Assembly: GCF_016458305.1 (NCBI RefSeq)
Contig: NZ_JAEMHL010000009.1
Location: 62,001 to 126,000, forward strand
DNA: 64,000 bases
Direction: 5' to 3'
Source: Geomonas anaerohicana
Lineage (GTDB): Bacteria; Desulfobacterota; Desulfuromonadia; Geobacterales; Geobacteraceae
Positions 17,299 to 25,680 of this stretch are shown here, one piece after another. Under the pieces are notes generated by a model. It did not search any database and was not told the DNA's origin. It saw nothing but the letters and a program-made list of their open reading frames with translations. How positions within the stretch are numbered: position 1 is the first letter of the stretch; each line of letters opens with the position of its first letter. The position numbers and the translations under genes are program-made.

Positions 17299-17772
17299 AT
17301 GAGGAAAACCGTAGCGAAAAGCCAATTTCAGCAGCACCACGACCAAAGTGCCGAGTGGTTGGACCTCGACAATATCGCCCGGGTGGAAATATCCTCGGAA
17401 GACCCGACCCAGCCCATAGAGGCCGCCCTGCAACCGGCGGGAGCCCCGGGATGGCGGGCGGCTGACCCCGGCCCGCAGATGATTCGCCTGCTGTTCGACA
17501 CCCCGCAGCAGGTGAAGCGGATCTACCTGCTGATCAACGAAGAGGAAGTGGCGCGAACCCAGGAATTCGTCCTGCGCTACGCCCAGCATCACGGCCACAA
17601 CTTCCGGGAGATCGTGCGCCAGCAGTTCACCTTCTCCCCTCCCGGCACCACCGCGGAGCAGGAGGAGTACCAAGTGGACCTGGACGGGGTGACGGCGCTG
17701 GAACTGGAGATCATGCCGGACGTCTCCGGGTCGGCGGCGAAAGCATCGCTAGGGAGACTCCTGCTGGCGTGA
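17299..17772 (+). CDS. Conserved-looking hypothetical, discoidin-like beta-sandwich
   Basis: This 157-residue soluble protein has no signal peptide. It has AEWLDLDNIARVEISSEDPTQPIEAAL near the start, then IRLLFDTPQQVKRIYLLINEEEVARTQEFVLRY and a C-terminal LDGVTALELEIMPDVSG. This strand order (ordering of differences, fold-specific FDTPQ-V--I, then -LEI-PD-SG) recalls F5/8-type discoidin carbohydrate-binding folds. That is an inference from pattern, not from alignment. AGGAG precedes the ATG. Confidence 0.65.
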   Translation: MRKTVAKSQFQQHHDQSAEWLDLDNIARVEISSEDPTQPIEAALQPAGAPGWRAADPGPQMIRLLFDTPQQVKRIYLLINEEEVARTQEFVLRYAQHHGHNFREIVRQQFTFSPPGTTAEQEEYQVDLDGVTALELEIMPDVSGSAAKASLGRLLLA

Positions 17773-17779
17773 CGGCAAC

Positions 17780-17868
17780 AAAAAAAAAGCGCCGAGAGGA
17801 AAAGGAGGATCCATCATCGGCGCAAAAGTTGGGTTTTCTGGCAAGCGGCATCTGCTGTGCCGCTTTGT
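17780..17868 (-). ncRNA. Candidate sigma-54-driven small RNA with terminator
   Basis: On the minus strand a strong 5' hairpin (AAGCGGCA, 7-base loop, TGCCGCTT; 17843-17865) is followed by a terminator stem (GCGCCGA/TCGGCGC) and nine T residues (17780-17823). A sigma-54-like promoter at 17879-17894 would start transcription at about 17868, giving an RNA of about 90 bases. The terminator has no gene directly upstream to serve: the leftward DUF1318 gene ends 500 bases away behind its own terminator. The RNA contains GGATCCTCCTT in its terminator loop. Confidence 0.4.
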
Positions 17869-17878
17869 CTTTCATTAT

Positions 17879-17894
17879 TACAAGAGCGGTGCCA
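17879..17894 (-). promoter_or_regulatory. Candidate sigma-54 promoter for the sRNA
   Basis: The minus strand reads TGGCAC, five bases, TTGTA. The -24 element is perfect and the spacing is right. The invariant GC of the -12 element is GT, which weakens the call. Confidence 0.35.
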
Positions 17895-18129
17895 AATTCA
17901 CCGGGCGCCCGAAAAAATTTTAAGATCCCGTTTTTACTAACTTTTTCCGCAACTACCACCAGAAGTCACGCTGTGCCGTCGATCCAGCGACTGAACAGCT
18001 AACCCGCTCCGGCTCACCACTTTCGACAAAAACAACCACAGTTCAACCACTTTCACGTTTTGAGCAGCAGTTCAAACTTTGCACAACTGTCAAAATCCCG
18101 CTATCGCTGTGTCATCAATCCTGTCCAGC

Positions 18130-18245
18130 GTGCCCCCTCTCCCCCTGGGAGAGGGTGGCCGCAGGCCGGGTGAGGGCGCTGCTTGCTGTGTCATTCTCTC
18201 CTGATTAAGCCCTCACCCCAGCCCTCTCCCAAAGGGAGAGGGGGC
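18130..18245. repeat. Facing CTCTCCC/GGGAGAG repeat pair
   Basis: Two units containing CCCTCTCC-type arms and GGTGAGGGCG tails face each other in the 560-base gap between the hypothetical gene ending at 17772 and the DUF1318 gene. A related unit lies at 30352-30392. The stretch 17900-18125 otherwise shows nothing I can name. Confidence 0.65.
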
Positions 18246-18265
18246 TTGGTAGCAACGCACCGCCC

Positions 18266-18305
18266 ACAAAAACGGCCGCGGAATTAAATCCCCGCGGCCG
18301 TTTCT
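18266..18305 (-). terminator. Bidirectional terminator after the DUF1318 gene
   Basis: Perfect 12-base arms AAACGGCCGCGG and CCGCGGCCGTTT enclose a 10-base loop. The hairpin follows the leftward DUF1318 gene by about 30 bases. Confidence 0.85.
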
Positions 18306-18330
18306 TCAGATATGTCCCTGTTTCACGTCA

Positions 18331-19005
18331 TTACTTCTGCACCCACCGGTCGTTCGGCAGTTGCATCCACCACCCCGGCGGGGCCGCTTCCCGCTTGGTC
18401 TCGGCGTAGGTGGCGGCCGCCTTACCCATGACCTGGTTCAGCGCCTCCTTGGTCTCTTTCTGCTTCTGCAGCTTGAGAATGGCCTTGGCCATGCTCAATA
18501 CCACCGTCTTGCGGCTCAGGTTTTCCGCTGCGACCAGCGCCTCATCCTGCGGGCCGAGTTTTGCTTTGGCAGAAGGTGGAACCACCACCAGCGCCTGCTT
18601 CGACAGCCCGACTGCACCGCTGGCGAAGAGGGCGTTCAGCCTGGGGAGGCGCTTGCTCATGTCGTCGTAGGCCTTCAGGACCTCCGGCATGCTGGAGAGC
18701 TCGACCGCGAGGGCGTCCGCGTCGGCCTCGGTATTCGCGGCATAGGCCTCAGTCACCAATGAGAACTGCGGCAAGGTGTCAAAAAGCCGACTCTGCGGTT
18801 TATCCTGCGGCGCCGCCGGCGGCTGGCCCGGGGGAGCAGAAGGGGTGCCCGGCTTCTCGCCGCTCTTCAGGAGCATGTCGTCCAGCGACTTGTACGCCTC
18901 CTTGGCTGCCTTCTCGGGGAAGTAGACGTTGACCGTGATCACGGCGCAGGCGGCAAGGGAGAAGCAGGCAACGGCCAGCAGCAACTTGATCAATTTTCTG
19001 TTCAT
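18331..19005 (-). CDS. DUF1318 (YdbL-like) lipoprotein with YnbE-like N-terminus
   Basis: This 224-residue lipoprotein has its lipobox ending at Cys20 (LAAC). Residues 22-45 (beginning ITVNVYFPE and ending LDDMLL) resemble, from memory, the mature part of E. coli YnbE. The DUF1318/YdbL domain lies at about residues 120-224 and ends in the family-like PNDRWVQK. A Pro-rich linker (52-68) joins the parts. In E. coli, ynbE and ydbL are separate genes next to ydbH, whose product forms an intermembrane lipid bridge with YnbE. Here the gene lies 63 bases downstream of a YdbH/AsmA-like gene on the same strand. A natural ynbE-ydbL fusion is my inference. Confidence 0.8.
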   Translation of the reverse strand: MNRKLIKLLLAVACFSLAACAVITVNVYFPEKAAKEAYKSLDDMLLKSGEKPGTPSAPPGQPPAAPQDKPQSRLFDTLPQFSLVTEAYAANTEADADALAVELSSMPEVLKAYDDMSKRLPRLNALFASGAVGLSKQALVVVPPSAKAKLGPQDEALVAAENLSRKTVVLSMAKAILKLQKQKETKEALNQVMGKAAATYAETKREAAPPGWWMQLPNDRWVQK

Positions 19006-19068
19006 GGGATACCCCCGTCTTTGTCGTTGGTCTGTTCAGTGGCACTTCACGAATATAGCACAGCAGCA

Positions 19069-22000
19069 TCACTCTTCCCACTTGAACTCCGGCACCGGCT
19101 CGGATTTGGACGGCGTCTTCTCCGACGGTGGCTCGCCGGTTGCCGGCTTGCCGCGCACCGCCGCCTCCTTGATCGACTCCAGCAGATGGTCCAGGGCGAT
19201 CCGGTTCTGGGTCGGCGCGATGTTGACGTTCAGGTCCTTGACCCCGAAGAAGTTGGTGTTGACGATCTTCAAGGTGTTGAAGGTCAGATCCCCATCCTGC
19301 AGGGTTGCCTTGATCTCCGCCGCGTCGTAATCGCGGTCCCGGCTCAGGAAAAAGCCACTGAGCTTCTGCTTGGCCAGGCGCTGCAGGAACTCTTTGCTGA
19401 CCAGCATCTTCTCGCCTCCCCCTTCGCGGGCCCAGAGGTCGACAAACCCGGTCATCCCCGCGACGCTGCCTCCCATCCCCCTGAAGCTGATGACACCGTC
19501 CACCCGCCCCGAGATGTACCCTTGGACGCTGGGGATGCTGCGGCAGAGCCGCTTCAGGCTAAGGCCGTTCACCAGCAGGTCGGCGCGATACGTTGTCTTT
19601 TCCCTGACCGCCAGGTGAGCCGTTCCAAGAATGGTGCCGTCGTACAGGGTGGTGCGCAGGGGGACAACCTCCATGAGCCCCTGTGCCGCACGCAGCTGCA
19701 GGGTGAGTTTCCCCAGTTCCAGTGTGCCGAAAACCGTCTTCCCAACAGTCAACTGCTCGCCTGCCATAGGGAGAGCTTGCAACTGGCCGAGCAGTCGCGG
19801 ATAGTTTGCCCTGCTGAACTCCCTGCTCTCTTTGGGCTGCGGCGCGCTTTTGCCGGAGAGGTCGAGGGAGATCGGGATCCTGCCGTTGATGTCGGCAACC
19901 GTCAGCTTCTGGGGGGGCGACTCGACACTCCCCCCCTGCAGGTCGATGCCACCCTCCAGAAGCTGACGCCCGTCCCGGAACTCCAATGTGCCCTTGGCGG
20001 CGAACGCCCCTTTCAGCGTCGCCTCCTGGAGTGCCGGGGGCAGCAGGTTCACGGTGGCATCGACCAGTTCATCGATCCGGGTGTCGGGGAGCGCGAGGCT
20101 TAAGGTCCCGCGCCGTTTGGGGGTGAAGGCGGCGGCTATCTGCCCCCGCGCCCTTAGCGCAACCCCTTTGCCCGGCGAGAACATCCCTTCGCCGATCGAA
20201 AGGTTCCCTCCCGCATAGCTCCCGGACAGGAACAGTGAGGCGCCGGAGATAGCGTTCTTGCCGCCTTTGGCCAGGGCCAACCCGCGCCCCTTGGTATCGA
20301 AGCGGCACTCCAGCCCCTTTTTGCCGGAGTAGGTGCCTGAAGCGTGCAGGTCGAAGTGGCCGCCGGTGGGACTGACGGTCGCCGTCCGCGGCAGCAAAGA
20401 TGCCGCCTGGGTCGCGCTGCCGTCCTGCAGGGAAGCCTTGAACGCCACTCCGGACTCGGCAGCAAAGGGACGGAAGGCTGCCTCTGCGGCCAGCTTTCCA
20501 CCCAGCAAAGTGCTGTTCAGCTGTGCGTGCCCGCCAGCCTTGGCAAACGTTGCCTGAAGCACCGCCCCCCCGAGCTGTTTGCTATTCACGGTTACGGCCC
20601 GGGAGGAAAGGTCTGCGGAGCCCTCCAGCCATTTTTCCGTTCCTGCCGTGATCATGCTGCCTTCAACCCGCCCCGACAGCCCCGACAACTCCAGCTCGCC
20701 CTGACGCAACGCGCCCCCCTCCAGCTGCAGGAAGAGCGGAGTCTGTCCGGCCGGGGTTCGTGGAGGGGGCAAGCGGCTGACGATCCGGTTGGCGACCAGC
20801 CTGGCCGCTCCCAGCCGGGCCTGGACTCCGTCCAGGGTGACCTTCTCGTCTTCGACCCGGTAGCCGAAGCGGGCGTCGCCGTGCTGTGCGCCCACGGTCA
20901 CTCCTGTCAGCTGTGCCTGGCCGGAAGCCTGCCGGTGTCCCCCCTGCTGCCGCAGGTCTATGCTGACCGCCCCGTCCCTGACGGCCACCGGCTCCTTGCC
21001 CCGCATTCCCGCGAATCCGGCCAGCGCGATGCGACCCGAGAGCTTCAGGTCCTGCGCCCCTTTTCCAGCCAACGTCACCGTACCCGAACAGGTGCCGGCG
21101 GTGGCCTGCACGTTGTAGCGTTTCAGGAACGGGTTCAAAGAGGCGAGCTTTGCCTGCGCGAGCCTGAGCGTCGCCGACAGCGGCTCGGGACGCTGCAGAT
21201 CGTATGACAGATCCCCCTCCGCGGGGACTCCGAAGGCGCGGAAGCCGAAGCCTCGGCTTTGCATCGTCACCGGCTTCAAATGAGAAGAAAGGGTTACATC
21301 GAAGGGGAGGTGCAGTGTCTCGATGACCGCCCCGCCCGCCCCTGGAGCGGCAGAGAGAGAACCGACCGCGGCGATGCGCTGTCCCTTGCGCGACAGCGCC
21401 GCCTTCCCGGAGAGCCCCGTGACCAGCAGTTCCCCCTTCCTGGTCAATGAGCCATCCTGGATCAGCAGGACACCGGCGGCACTCTCCACCCCGCCGGTGC
21501 CGGTGCCTTCCAACCGGAGGGACTCGCAGCGCAGCTTCCCCGCCAGCAGCAGGCCGCGCCGGGCCTCGTCGTTCAGCAGCACGTTGAGCAGGGCAAGGTC
21601 GACCTGGTCCACCCCGAACAACAGGGCGTAGCGACGCTCCTTTCTCACTCCGGTCAGGCTCCCTTCGGCGTGCAGTTGCGCTACCTTCTCGATGGAGAGT
21701 GTCGCGTCGTTCAGGTCCGCCCGGTCCTCGGCAAGGGTGTAGGTTCCGTTGAACTGCAGGGTCCCCGCTATGGGATAGCTGCCCCGGGCAGCCGGCAGCA
21801 GCACGTCCCTGAACCGGAACGAGCCCGAGCTGCGCAGTTCCCCCTTGGCCAGCACCGCGTTGACGGTGAGCGAGCCGGCCGCCTTTTCAAGCGGCTGCGG
21901 GTTCTTCAGCTTCAGTAGCGTCGCGACCTTGCGCAGCGACAGGATGGGGGCGCTCAGGGTGAGGTCTACGGCAGCCTGGTCGCCCGGCCGCGCGGTCCCT

Positions 22001-22623
22001 TGCAGTTGGTAGCGGTTGTGTCCGGCATCCTCGAAAGCAAGCTCCACCTGTGCGCTGCGCGAACCGCCGCTGGTCAGGTTGTAGAGCTTGACATCGAGTC
22101 CCCGCACCCCCTCCCCCTGCACCGTCAGCGCTCCCTTGCGCACCAGGAGTGTGCCGAGCACCGTCTCGGGGGCGGGCCTGGCCGGTTTCTTTGCTGCCAG
22201 CCTGCGCTGCAGCTCGGTGAAGTTCCAGGCGCCGGTGCCGTTTTTGAGAAGGTTGACGCTGCCGCCGTCGACGGCAATGAGATCGAAGCGCCGCTTGCCG
22301 CGCAACAGGCCAAGCCATTGCGGCTTGACCGCCACGGTCTCCGCCGCGACCAGGTCCGGGCCAGCAAACCCTTTCGGGTTCATTAGCCTGACCCCGCTCA
22401 GTACGAGGGTTCGCCCCGAAAGCGAGACGCGCTGCACGGTGAATTGCTGGTTGATGGTGGAGGTGACCAGGTGGGAGATCTGGCGGGCGGGGAGCGGCGT
22501 GGCGAGGTAGATCTGCAGGAGGATAAAGGCGAGCAGGCACAAGCCCAGGAGCCCGGCGCCAATGTACGCCAGGATCCTGACCGGTCCCTCCGGGATTAAG
22601 TCTCTGCCGCCGACCTCTCTCAT
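19069..22623 (-). CDS. Large AsmA/YdbH-like intermembrane protein
   Basis: This 1184-residue protein has one N-terminal membrane anchor (about residues 15-38). Its long periplasmic part is built of repeating beta-strand units of the AsmA type (LSGVRLMNPKGF, DGGSVNLLKNGTGAWNF near residues 75-140, then many G-x-L-x-L/F units). Such proteins form hydrophobic-groove bridges that carry phospholipids between inner and outer membrane. The partner encoded next is a DUF1318/YdbL-type lipoprotein, which points to the YdbH branch rather than plain AsmA. The C-terminus ends in a Pro/Lys/Glu-rich tail (about 1155-1184). It is longer than E. coli YdbH (about 880), so the assignment to that branch is moderate. 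Confidence 0.8.
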   Translation of the reverse strand: MREVGGRDLIPEGPVRILAYIGAGLLGLCLLAFILLQIYLATPLPARQISHLVTSTINQQFTVQRVSLSGRTLVLSGVRLMNPKGFAGPDLVAAETVAVKPQWLGLLRGKRRFDLIAVDGGSVNLLKNGTGAWNFTELQRRLAAKKPARPAPETVLGTLLVRKGALTVQGEGVRGLDVKLYNLTSGGSRSAQVELAFEDAGHNRYQLQGTARPGDQAAVDLTLSAPILSLRKVATLLKLKNPQPLEKAAGSLTVNAVLAKGELRSSGSFRFRDVLLPAARGSYPIAGTLQFNGTYTLAEDRADLNDATLSIEKVAQLHAEGSLTGVRKERRYALLFGVDQVDLALLNVLLNDEARRGLLLAGKLRCESLRLEGTGTGGVESAAGVLLIQDGSLTRKGELLVTGLSGKAALSRKGQRIAAVGSLSAAPGAGGAVIETLHLPFDVTLSSHLKPVTMQSRGFGFRAFGVPAEGDLSYDLQRPEPLSATLRLAQAKLASLNPFLKRYNVQATAGTCSGTVTLAGKGAQDLKLSGRIALAGFAGMRGKEPVAVRDGAVSIDLRQQGGHRQASGQAQLTGVTVGAQHGDARFGYRVEDEKVTLDGVQARLGAARLVANRIVSRLPPPRTPAGQTPLFLQLEGGALRQGELELSGLSGRVEGSMITAGTEKWLEGSADLSSRAVTVNSKQLGGAVLQATFAKAGGHAQLNSTLLGGKLAAEAAFRPFAAESGVAFKASLQDGSATQAASLLPRTATVSPTGGHFDLHASGTYSGKKGLECRFDTKGRGLALAKGGKNAISGASLFLSGSYAGGNLSIGEGMFSPGKGVALRARGQIAAAFTPKRRGTLSLALPDTRIDELVDATVNLLPPALQEATLKGAFAAKGTLEFRDGRQLLEGGIDLQGGSVESPPQKLTVADINGRIPISLDLSGKSAPQPKESREFSRANYPRLLGQLQALPMAGEQLTVGKTVFGTLELGKLTLQLRAAQGLMEVVPLRTTLYDGTILGTAHLAVREKTTYRADLLVNGLSLKRLCRSIPSVQGYISGRVDGVISFRGMGGSVAGMTGFVDLWAREGGGEKMLVSKEFLQRLAKQKLSGFFLSRDRDYDAAEIKATLQDGDLTFNTLKIVNTNFFGVKDLNVNIAPTQNRIALDHLLESIKEAAVRGKPATGEPPSEKTPSKSEPVPEFKWEE

Positions 22624-22736
22624 GTGCCCCCTTCCTGTGCAGCGTGAACTTTACCCTGCTTCGCCGCCGTGGGCAAGGAAAGCATCCGTAGCACATCGTT
22701 GCCAGCCAGACGCGAAGACGCCGGCAGTCCAGCTCT

Positions 22737-22775
22737 CCTCCCCCTCCCTACCCCTCCCCCTCCGGGGGAGGGGAC
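22737..22775. repeat. GC-rich palindromic repeat
   Basis: One unit of the CCCTCCCCCTCCGGGGGAGGGG family lies in the gap between the GAPDH terminator and the start of the AsmA-like gene. Confidence 0.6.
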
Positions 22776-22823
22776 CGGACTGCGCGGAAACATGTCCCGG
22801 CAAAAGCGAGTCCTTCTAAACGC

Positions 22824-22855
22824 AAAAAGGGGCACCCGGCATGGGTGCCCCTTTT
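22824..22855 (-). terminator. Terminator of the GAPDH gene
   Basis: Perfect 9-base arms GGGGCACCC and GGGTGCCCC around a 5-base loop are flanked by A5 and T4. It lies just past the leftward GAPDH stop and could work in both directions. Confidence 0.85.
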
Positions 22856-22882
22856 CCTGTAGCAACTGTTGCCTGCGCCGAA

Positions 22883-24328
22883 CTAGGCCGGCAGCGCGGG
22901 AAGTTCCAGGCCCGCCATCTTCTGGACCATGCGCACAACCTGGCAGCTGTAGCCGAACTCGTTGTCGTACCAGACGTAGAGCACGCAGCGGTTGCCCTGG
23001 ACGATGGTGGCCAGGGAGTCGACCACGCCGGCGTGGCGCGAACCGACGAAGTCGCTGGAAACGACGTCCGGGGAGTTGGTGTAGTCGATCTGGTTCTGCA
23101 GCGGCGAATCGAGCGATATGGCGCGCAGGTGGGCGTTCAGCGTCTCCACGTCGGTCTCGGCGCCAAGCTGCAGGTTCAGGATCGCCAGCGAGACGTTCGG
23201 GGTCGGCACGCGGATGGCGTTTCCGGTCAGCTTGCCGGTCAGTTCCGGAAGCACCTTGGCCACGGCCTTGGCGGCGCCGGTCTCGGTGATGACCATGTTC
23301 AGCGGGGCGCTCCGCCCGCGGCGGTCGGCCTTGTGGTAGTTGTCGATCAGGTTCTGGTCGTTGGTGTAGGAGTGGCAGGTCTCGACGTGGCCGCTCACGA
23401 TGCCGAACTTGTCGCTCACCACCTTCAGTACCGGCACGATGGCGTTGGTGGTGCAGCTCGCGGCGGAGAAGATGGTCTCCTGCGGCACGATCAGTTCGTT
23501 GTTGATGCCGGCGACGACGTTGGGGATGTCACCCTTGCCCGGAGCAGTCAGCAGCACCTGGGAGACGCCGGGCGCCTTCAGGTGACGGCCGAGACCTTCA
23601 CGGTCGCGCCACTTGCCGGTGTTGTCGATGACGATGGCGTTGTTGATGCCGTACTGGGTGTAGTCGACGTTTTCGGGGGCGTCCGAGTAGATGATGCGGA
23701 TCATGTTGCCGTTGGCGATGATCGCGTTCTCTTCCTCGTCGATGGTGATGATGCCGTTGAAGGGCCCGTGCACCGAGTCGCGGCGCAAAAGGCTCGCCCT
23801 CTTGACCAGGTCATCCGGACCGGCCTTACGCACCACGGCGGCGCGCAGGCGGAGTTTCTCGCCGCTGCCGGACTTCTCGACCAGGATGCGGGCGAGCAGG
23901 CGGCCGATGCGGCCGAAGCCGTAGAGCACGATGTCCTGCGGCTCGTCGAGCAGCGAGGTGCGGCCGGTGTTGACCGAAGCGAGCTCGCTGGCGACGAAGT
24001 CGTCGATGGAGACCTTGTCCTTGACGGCGTCGTAGCGGACTGCGAGCCTGCCGAGGTCGATGCGCGCCGGCGCCAGGTCCAGCTTGGCGAGGGCTTCCAG
24101 GATCGGGAACGTCTCCTGGACGGTGAGTTCGCCGTCGAGGATCAGACGAGCGAAACGATGCGCCTTGAGGATCTCGATGGTCGGGCTGTTTACCAGGGAG
24201 CGGCCGTACACCGTGGTGACGATGTTGTTGTCGCGGTAAAGATGACCGATGATCGGGAGCATGCGCTCGGCAAGTTCCTCATGGCCCTGCCATTCCTTCA
24301 AATAAGCTTCCTGTTTCTCAATCTTCAT
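22883..24328 (-). CDS. Glyceraldehyde-3-phosphate dehydrogenase, long form
   Basis: This 481-residue protein has a typical GAPDH core from about residue 132 onward: NAD-binding GFGRIGR at 137-143, catalytic Cys292 in SAASCTTNA, and the conserved WYDNEFGYS near the end. About 130 extra N-terminal residues distinguish it from the usual 335-residue enzyme. Long GAPDHs of this type are known in vibrios and Geobacter relatives. The enzyme oxidises glyceraldehyde-3-phosphate to 1,3-bisphosphoglycerate, or works in reverse during gluconeogenesis. The start at 24328 follows AAGGGACGG; the in-frame extension to 24427 lacks a ribosome binding site. A second, normal gap gene may exist outside the window. 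Confidence 0.93.
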   Translation of the reverse strand: MKIEKQEAYLKEWQGHEELAERMLPIIGHLYRDNNIVTTVYGRSLVNSPTIEILKAHRFARLILDGELTVQETFPILEALAKLDLAPARIDLGRLAVRYDAVKDKVSIDDFVASELASVNTGRTSLLDEPQDIVLYGFGRIGRLLARILVEKSGSGEKLRLRAAVVRKAGPDDLVKRASLLRRDSVHGPFNGIITIDEEENAIIANGNMIRIIYSDAPENVDYTQYGINNAIVIDNTGKWRDREGLGRHLKAPGVSQVLLTAPGKGDIPNVVAGINNELIVPQETIFSAASCTTNAIVPVLKVVSDKFGIVSGHVETCHSYTNDQNLIDNYHKADRRGRSAPLNMVITETGAAKAVAKVLPELTGKLTGNAIRVPTPNVSLAILNLQLGAETDVETLNAHLRAISLDSPLQNQIDYTNSPDVVSSDFVGSRHAGVVDSLATIVQGNRCVLYVWYDNEFGYSCQVVRMVQKMAGLELPALPA

Positions 24329-24505
24329 AGTTCCGTCCCTTCGCAGAAAATAACACCGGACACTGCCAGGCGCCTCCGGCGCAAAACTCAGCGTACATAA
24401 CGGCCGACGCGCCACTGTCAATTGCACACCAAGGCATTGCCTAAGTACACCGAATCATTTCGCGGTTGACAGAACGACAGTAGCAGGAACGGCCAAAACG
24501 CCCGC

Positions 24506-24534
24506 ATACTACAGTATTTTTGTGATGTAAACAA
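24506..24534 (-). promoter_or_regulatory. Candidate sigma-70 promoter of GAPDH
   Basis: TTGTTT and TAGTAT are 17 bases apart on the minus strand, about 180 bases before the start codon. A perfect palindrome, ATACTACAGTAT at 24506-24517, covers the -10 and could be an operator. The rest of the 440-base gap (24329-24770) is AT-richer and shows nothing else. Confidence 0.35.
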
Positions 24535-24770
24535 TTGAAACTTCAGGGAGATAAAGAAGTAATGTTTTTGTTAATTACCTGCAGCCAATAATCGTCGCCC
24601 ACATTCGTCGCCGCGATTTCATGACGCCACAATCTTTGCGCCGGACACAGTTATCGTGTTATCCTTGCCCGTTGCCGCTGCCGCAGCGGGTGGGTAAAGC
24701 ATCGGTGACCCGTCCGGCGCCGGACACGCCTCCCCTGCCTAACGGGGCTAAATCTCTACTCGGAAGCGCT

Positions 24771-25100
24771 ATGAGAACCATCGTACTGTTGATCCTTTCC
24801 AACGTCTTCATGACCTTCGCCTGGTATGCCCACCTCAAAGACCTGCGCAGCGCGCCGGTCTACGTCGCCATCCTGGCCAGTTGGGGCATCGCCCTTTTCG
24901 AATACATGCTGCAGGTCCCGGCGAACCGTGCCGGCTTCGGAACCTTTAGCCTGGGACAATTAAAGATCATGCAGGAAGTGATTACCCTTTCTGTCTTCGT
25001 CCCCTTTGCGGTCTTCTACATGGGGCAGCCGCTCAAGCTGGACTACCTGTGGGCGGGCATCTGCATGGCGGGAGCCGTCTTCTTCATCTTTCGCGGGTAA
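24771..25100 (+). CDS. DUF486/DMT-like small membrane protein
   Basis: This 109-residue protein has four hydrophobic helices (about residues 2-18, 27-45, 66-84, 90-107). It contains the DUF486 signatures NVFMTFAWYAHLK, FEYMLQVPANRAG and QLKIMQEVITL. Members resemble half-size drug/metabolite transporters, with no proven substrate. ATG at 24771 is chosen because it has GGAAG upstream and begins the conserved sequence. The longer frame to 24621 would add a non-conserved Pro-rich leader. A GC-rich hairpin at about 25107-25135 follows and may terminate. Confidence 0.85.
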   Translation: MRTIVLLILSNVFMTFAWYAHLKDLRSAPVYVAILASWGIALFEYMLQVPANRAGFGTFSLGQLKIMQEVITLSVFVPFAVFYMGQPLKLDYLWAGICMAGAVFFIFRG

Positions 25101-25206
25101 AAAAGTCCCCCCTCCCGTCAAGGGAGGAGGGGGGGAGCTGCAAACACGGATCGATCTCGATAAGTGCTAAGGTCCGGACAACGCTGGGCTAACGGGAGAA
25201 CAGCGG

Positions 25207-25680
25207 ATGGCAAAGGCGAGAAGTGCAAAGGGGCGCGGGCTGCGCGTGGTGGCGGTCTTCGAGGCCCTAAAGGGTGTGGTGGTGCTGCTGGCAGGATGCG
25301 GCGCGCTGACGCTGGTGCACAAGAACCTGCACGACATCGCGGTGCGACTGGTGCTGGTCCTGCATATGAACCCGGCGCGCCATTATCCGAGCATTTTCAT
25401 CGACGCCGCCAACCGCGTCACCGATCTGCAGCTCTGGATGCTCGCGGCTTCCGCACTGGCCTTCGCGGCGGTGCGACTGGTGGAGGCCTACGGCCTGTGG
25501 CATGAGAAAAGATGGGCGGAGTGGTTCGGCTTCCTCTCCGGAGCAATCTACCTCCCCGTCGAAATTTTCGAGATCTTTCGCAAGCCGGACTGGGCACGCA
25601 CCGCCGTATTCCTGGTGAACATCTGCGTGGTCGGTTACCTCGCCTCGGCGCTGAAGCGCTCCAGGAAGTCCCGCCGCTAG
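25207..25680 (+). CDS. DUF2127 membrane protein
   Basis: This 157-residue protein begins with a Lys/Arg-rich segment, then hydrophobic helices near residues 14-38, 76-98, 108-122 and 132-150. The motifs VVAVFEALKGVVVLLAG and YGLWHEKRWAEWFGFLSGAIYLPVEIFEI are typical of DUF2127, whose function is unknown. GGGAGAACAGC precedes the ATG. It overlaps the convergent sugar isomerase gene by four bases at the stop codons. Confidence 0.85.
   Translation: MAKARSAKGRGLRVVAVFEALKGVVVLLAGCGALTLVHKNLHDIAVRLVLVLHMNPARHYPSIFIDAANRVTDLQLWMLAASALAFAAVRLVEAYGLWHEKRWAEWFGFLSGAIYLPVEIFEIFRKPDWARTAVFLVNICVVGYLASALKRSRKSRR

Noticed and set aside
17769..18002. 77-residue frame overlapping the end of the hypothetical gene at 17299
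   Set aside because: It starts with a GTG overlapping a stop codon and runs through a poly-A tract and the candidate sRNA terminator. No ribosome site or family signal is visible.
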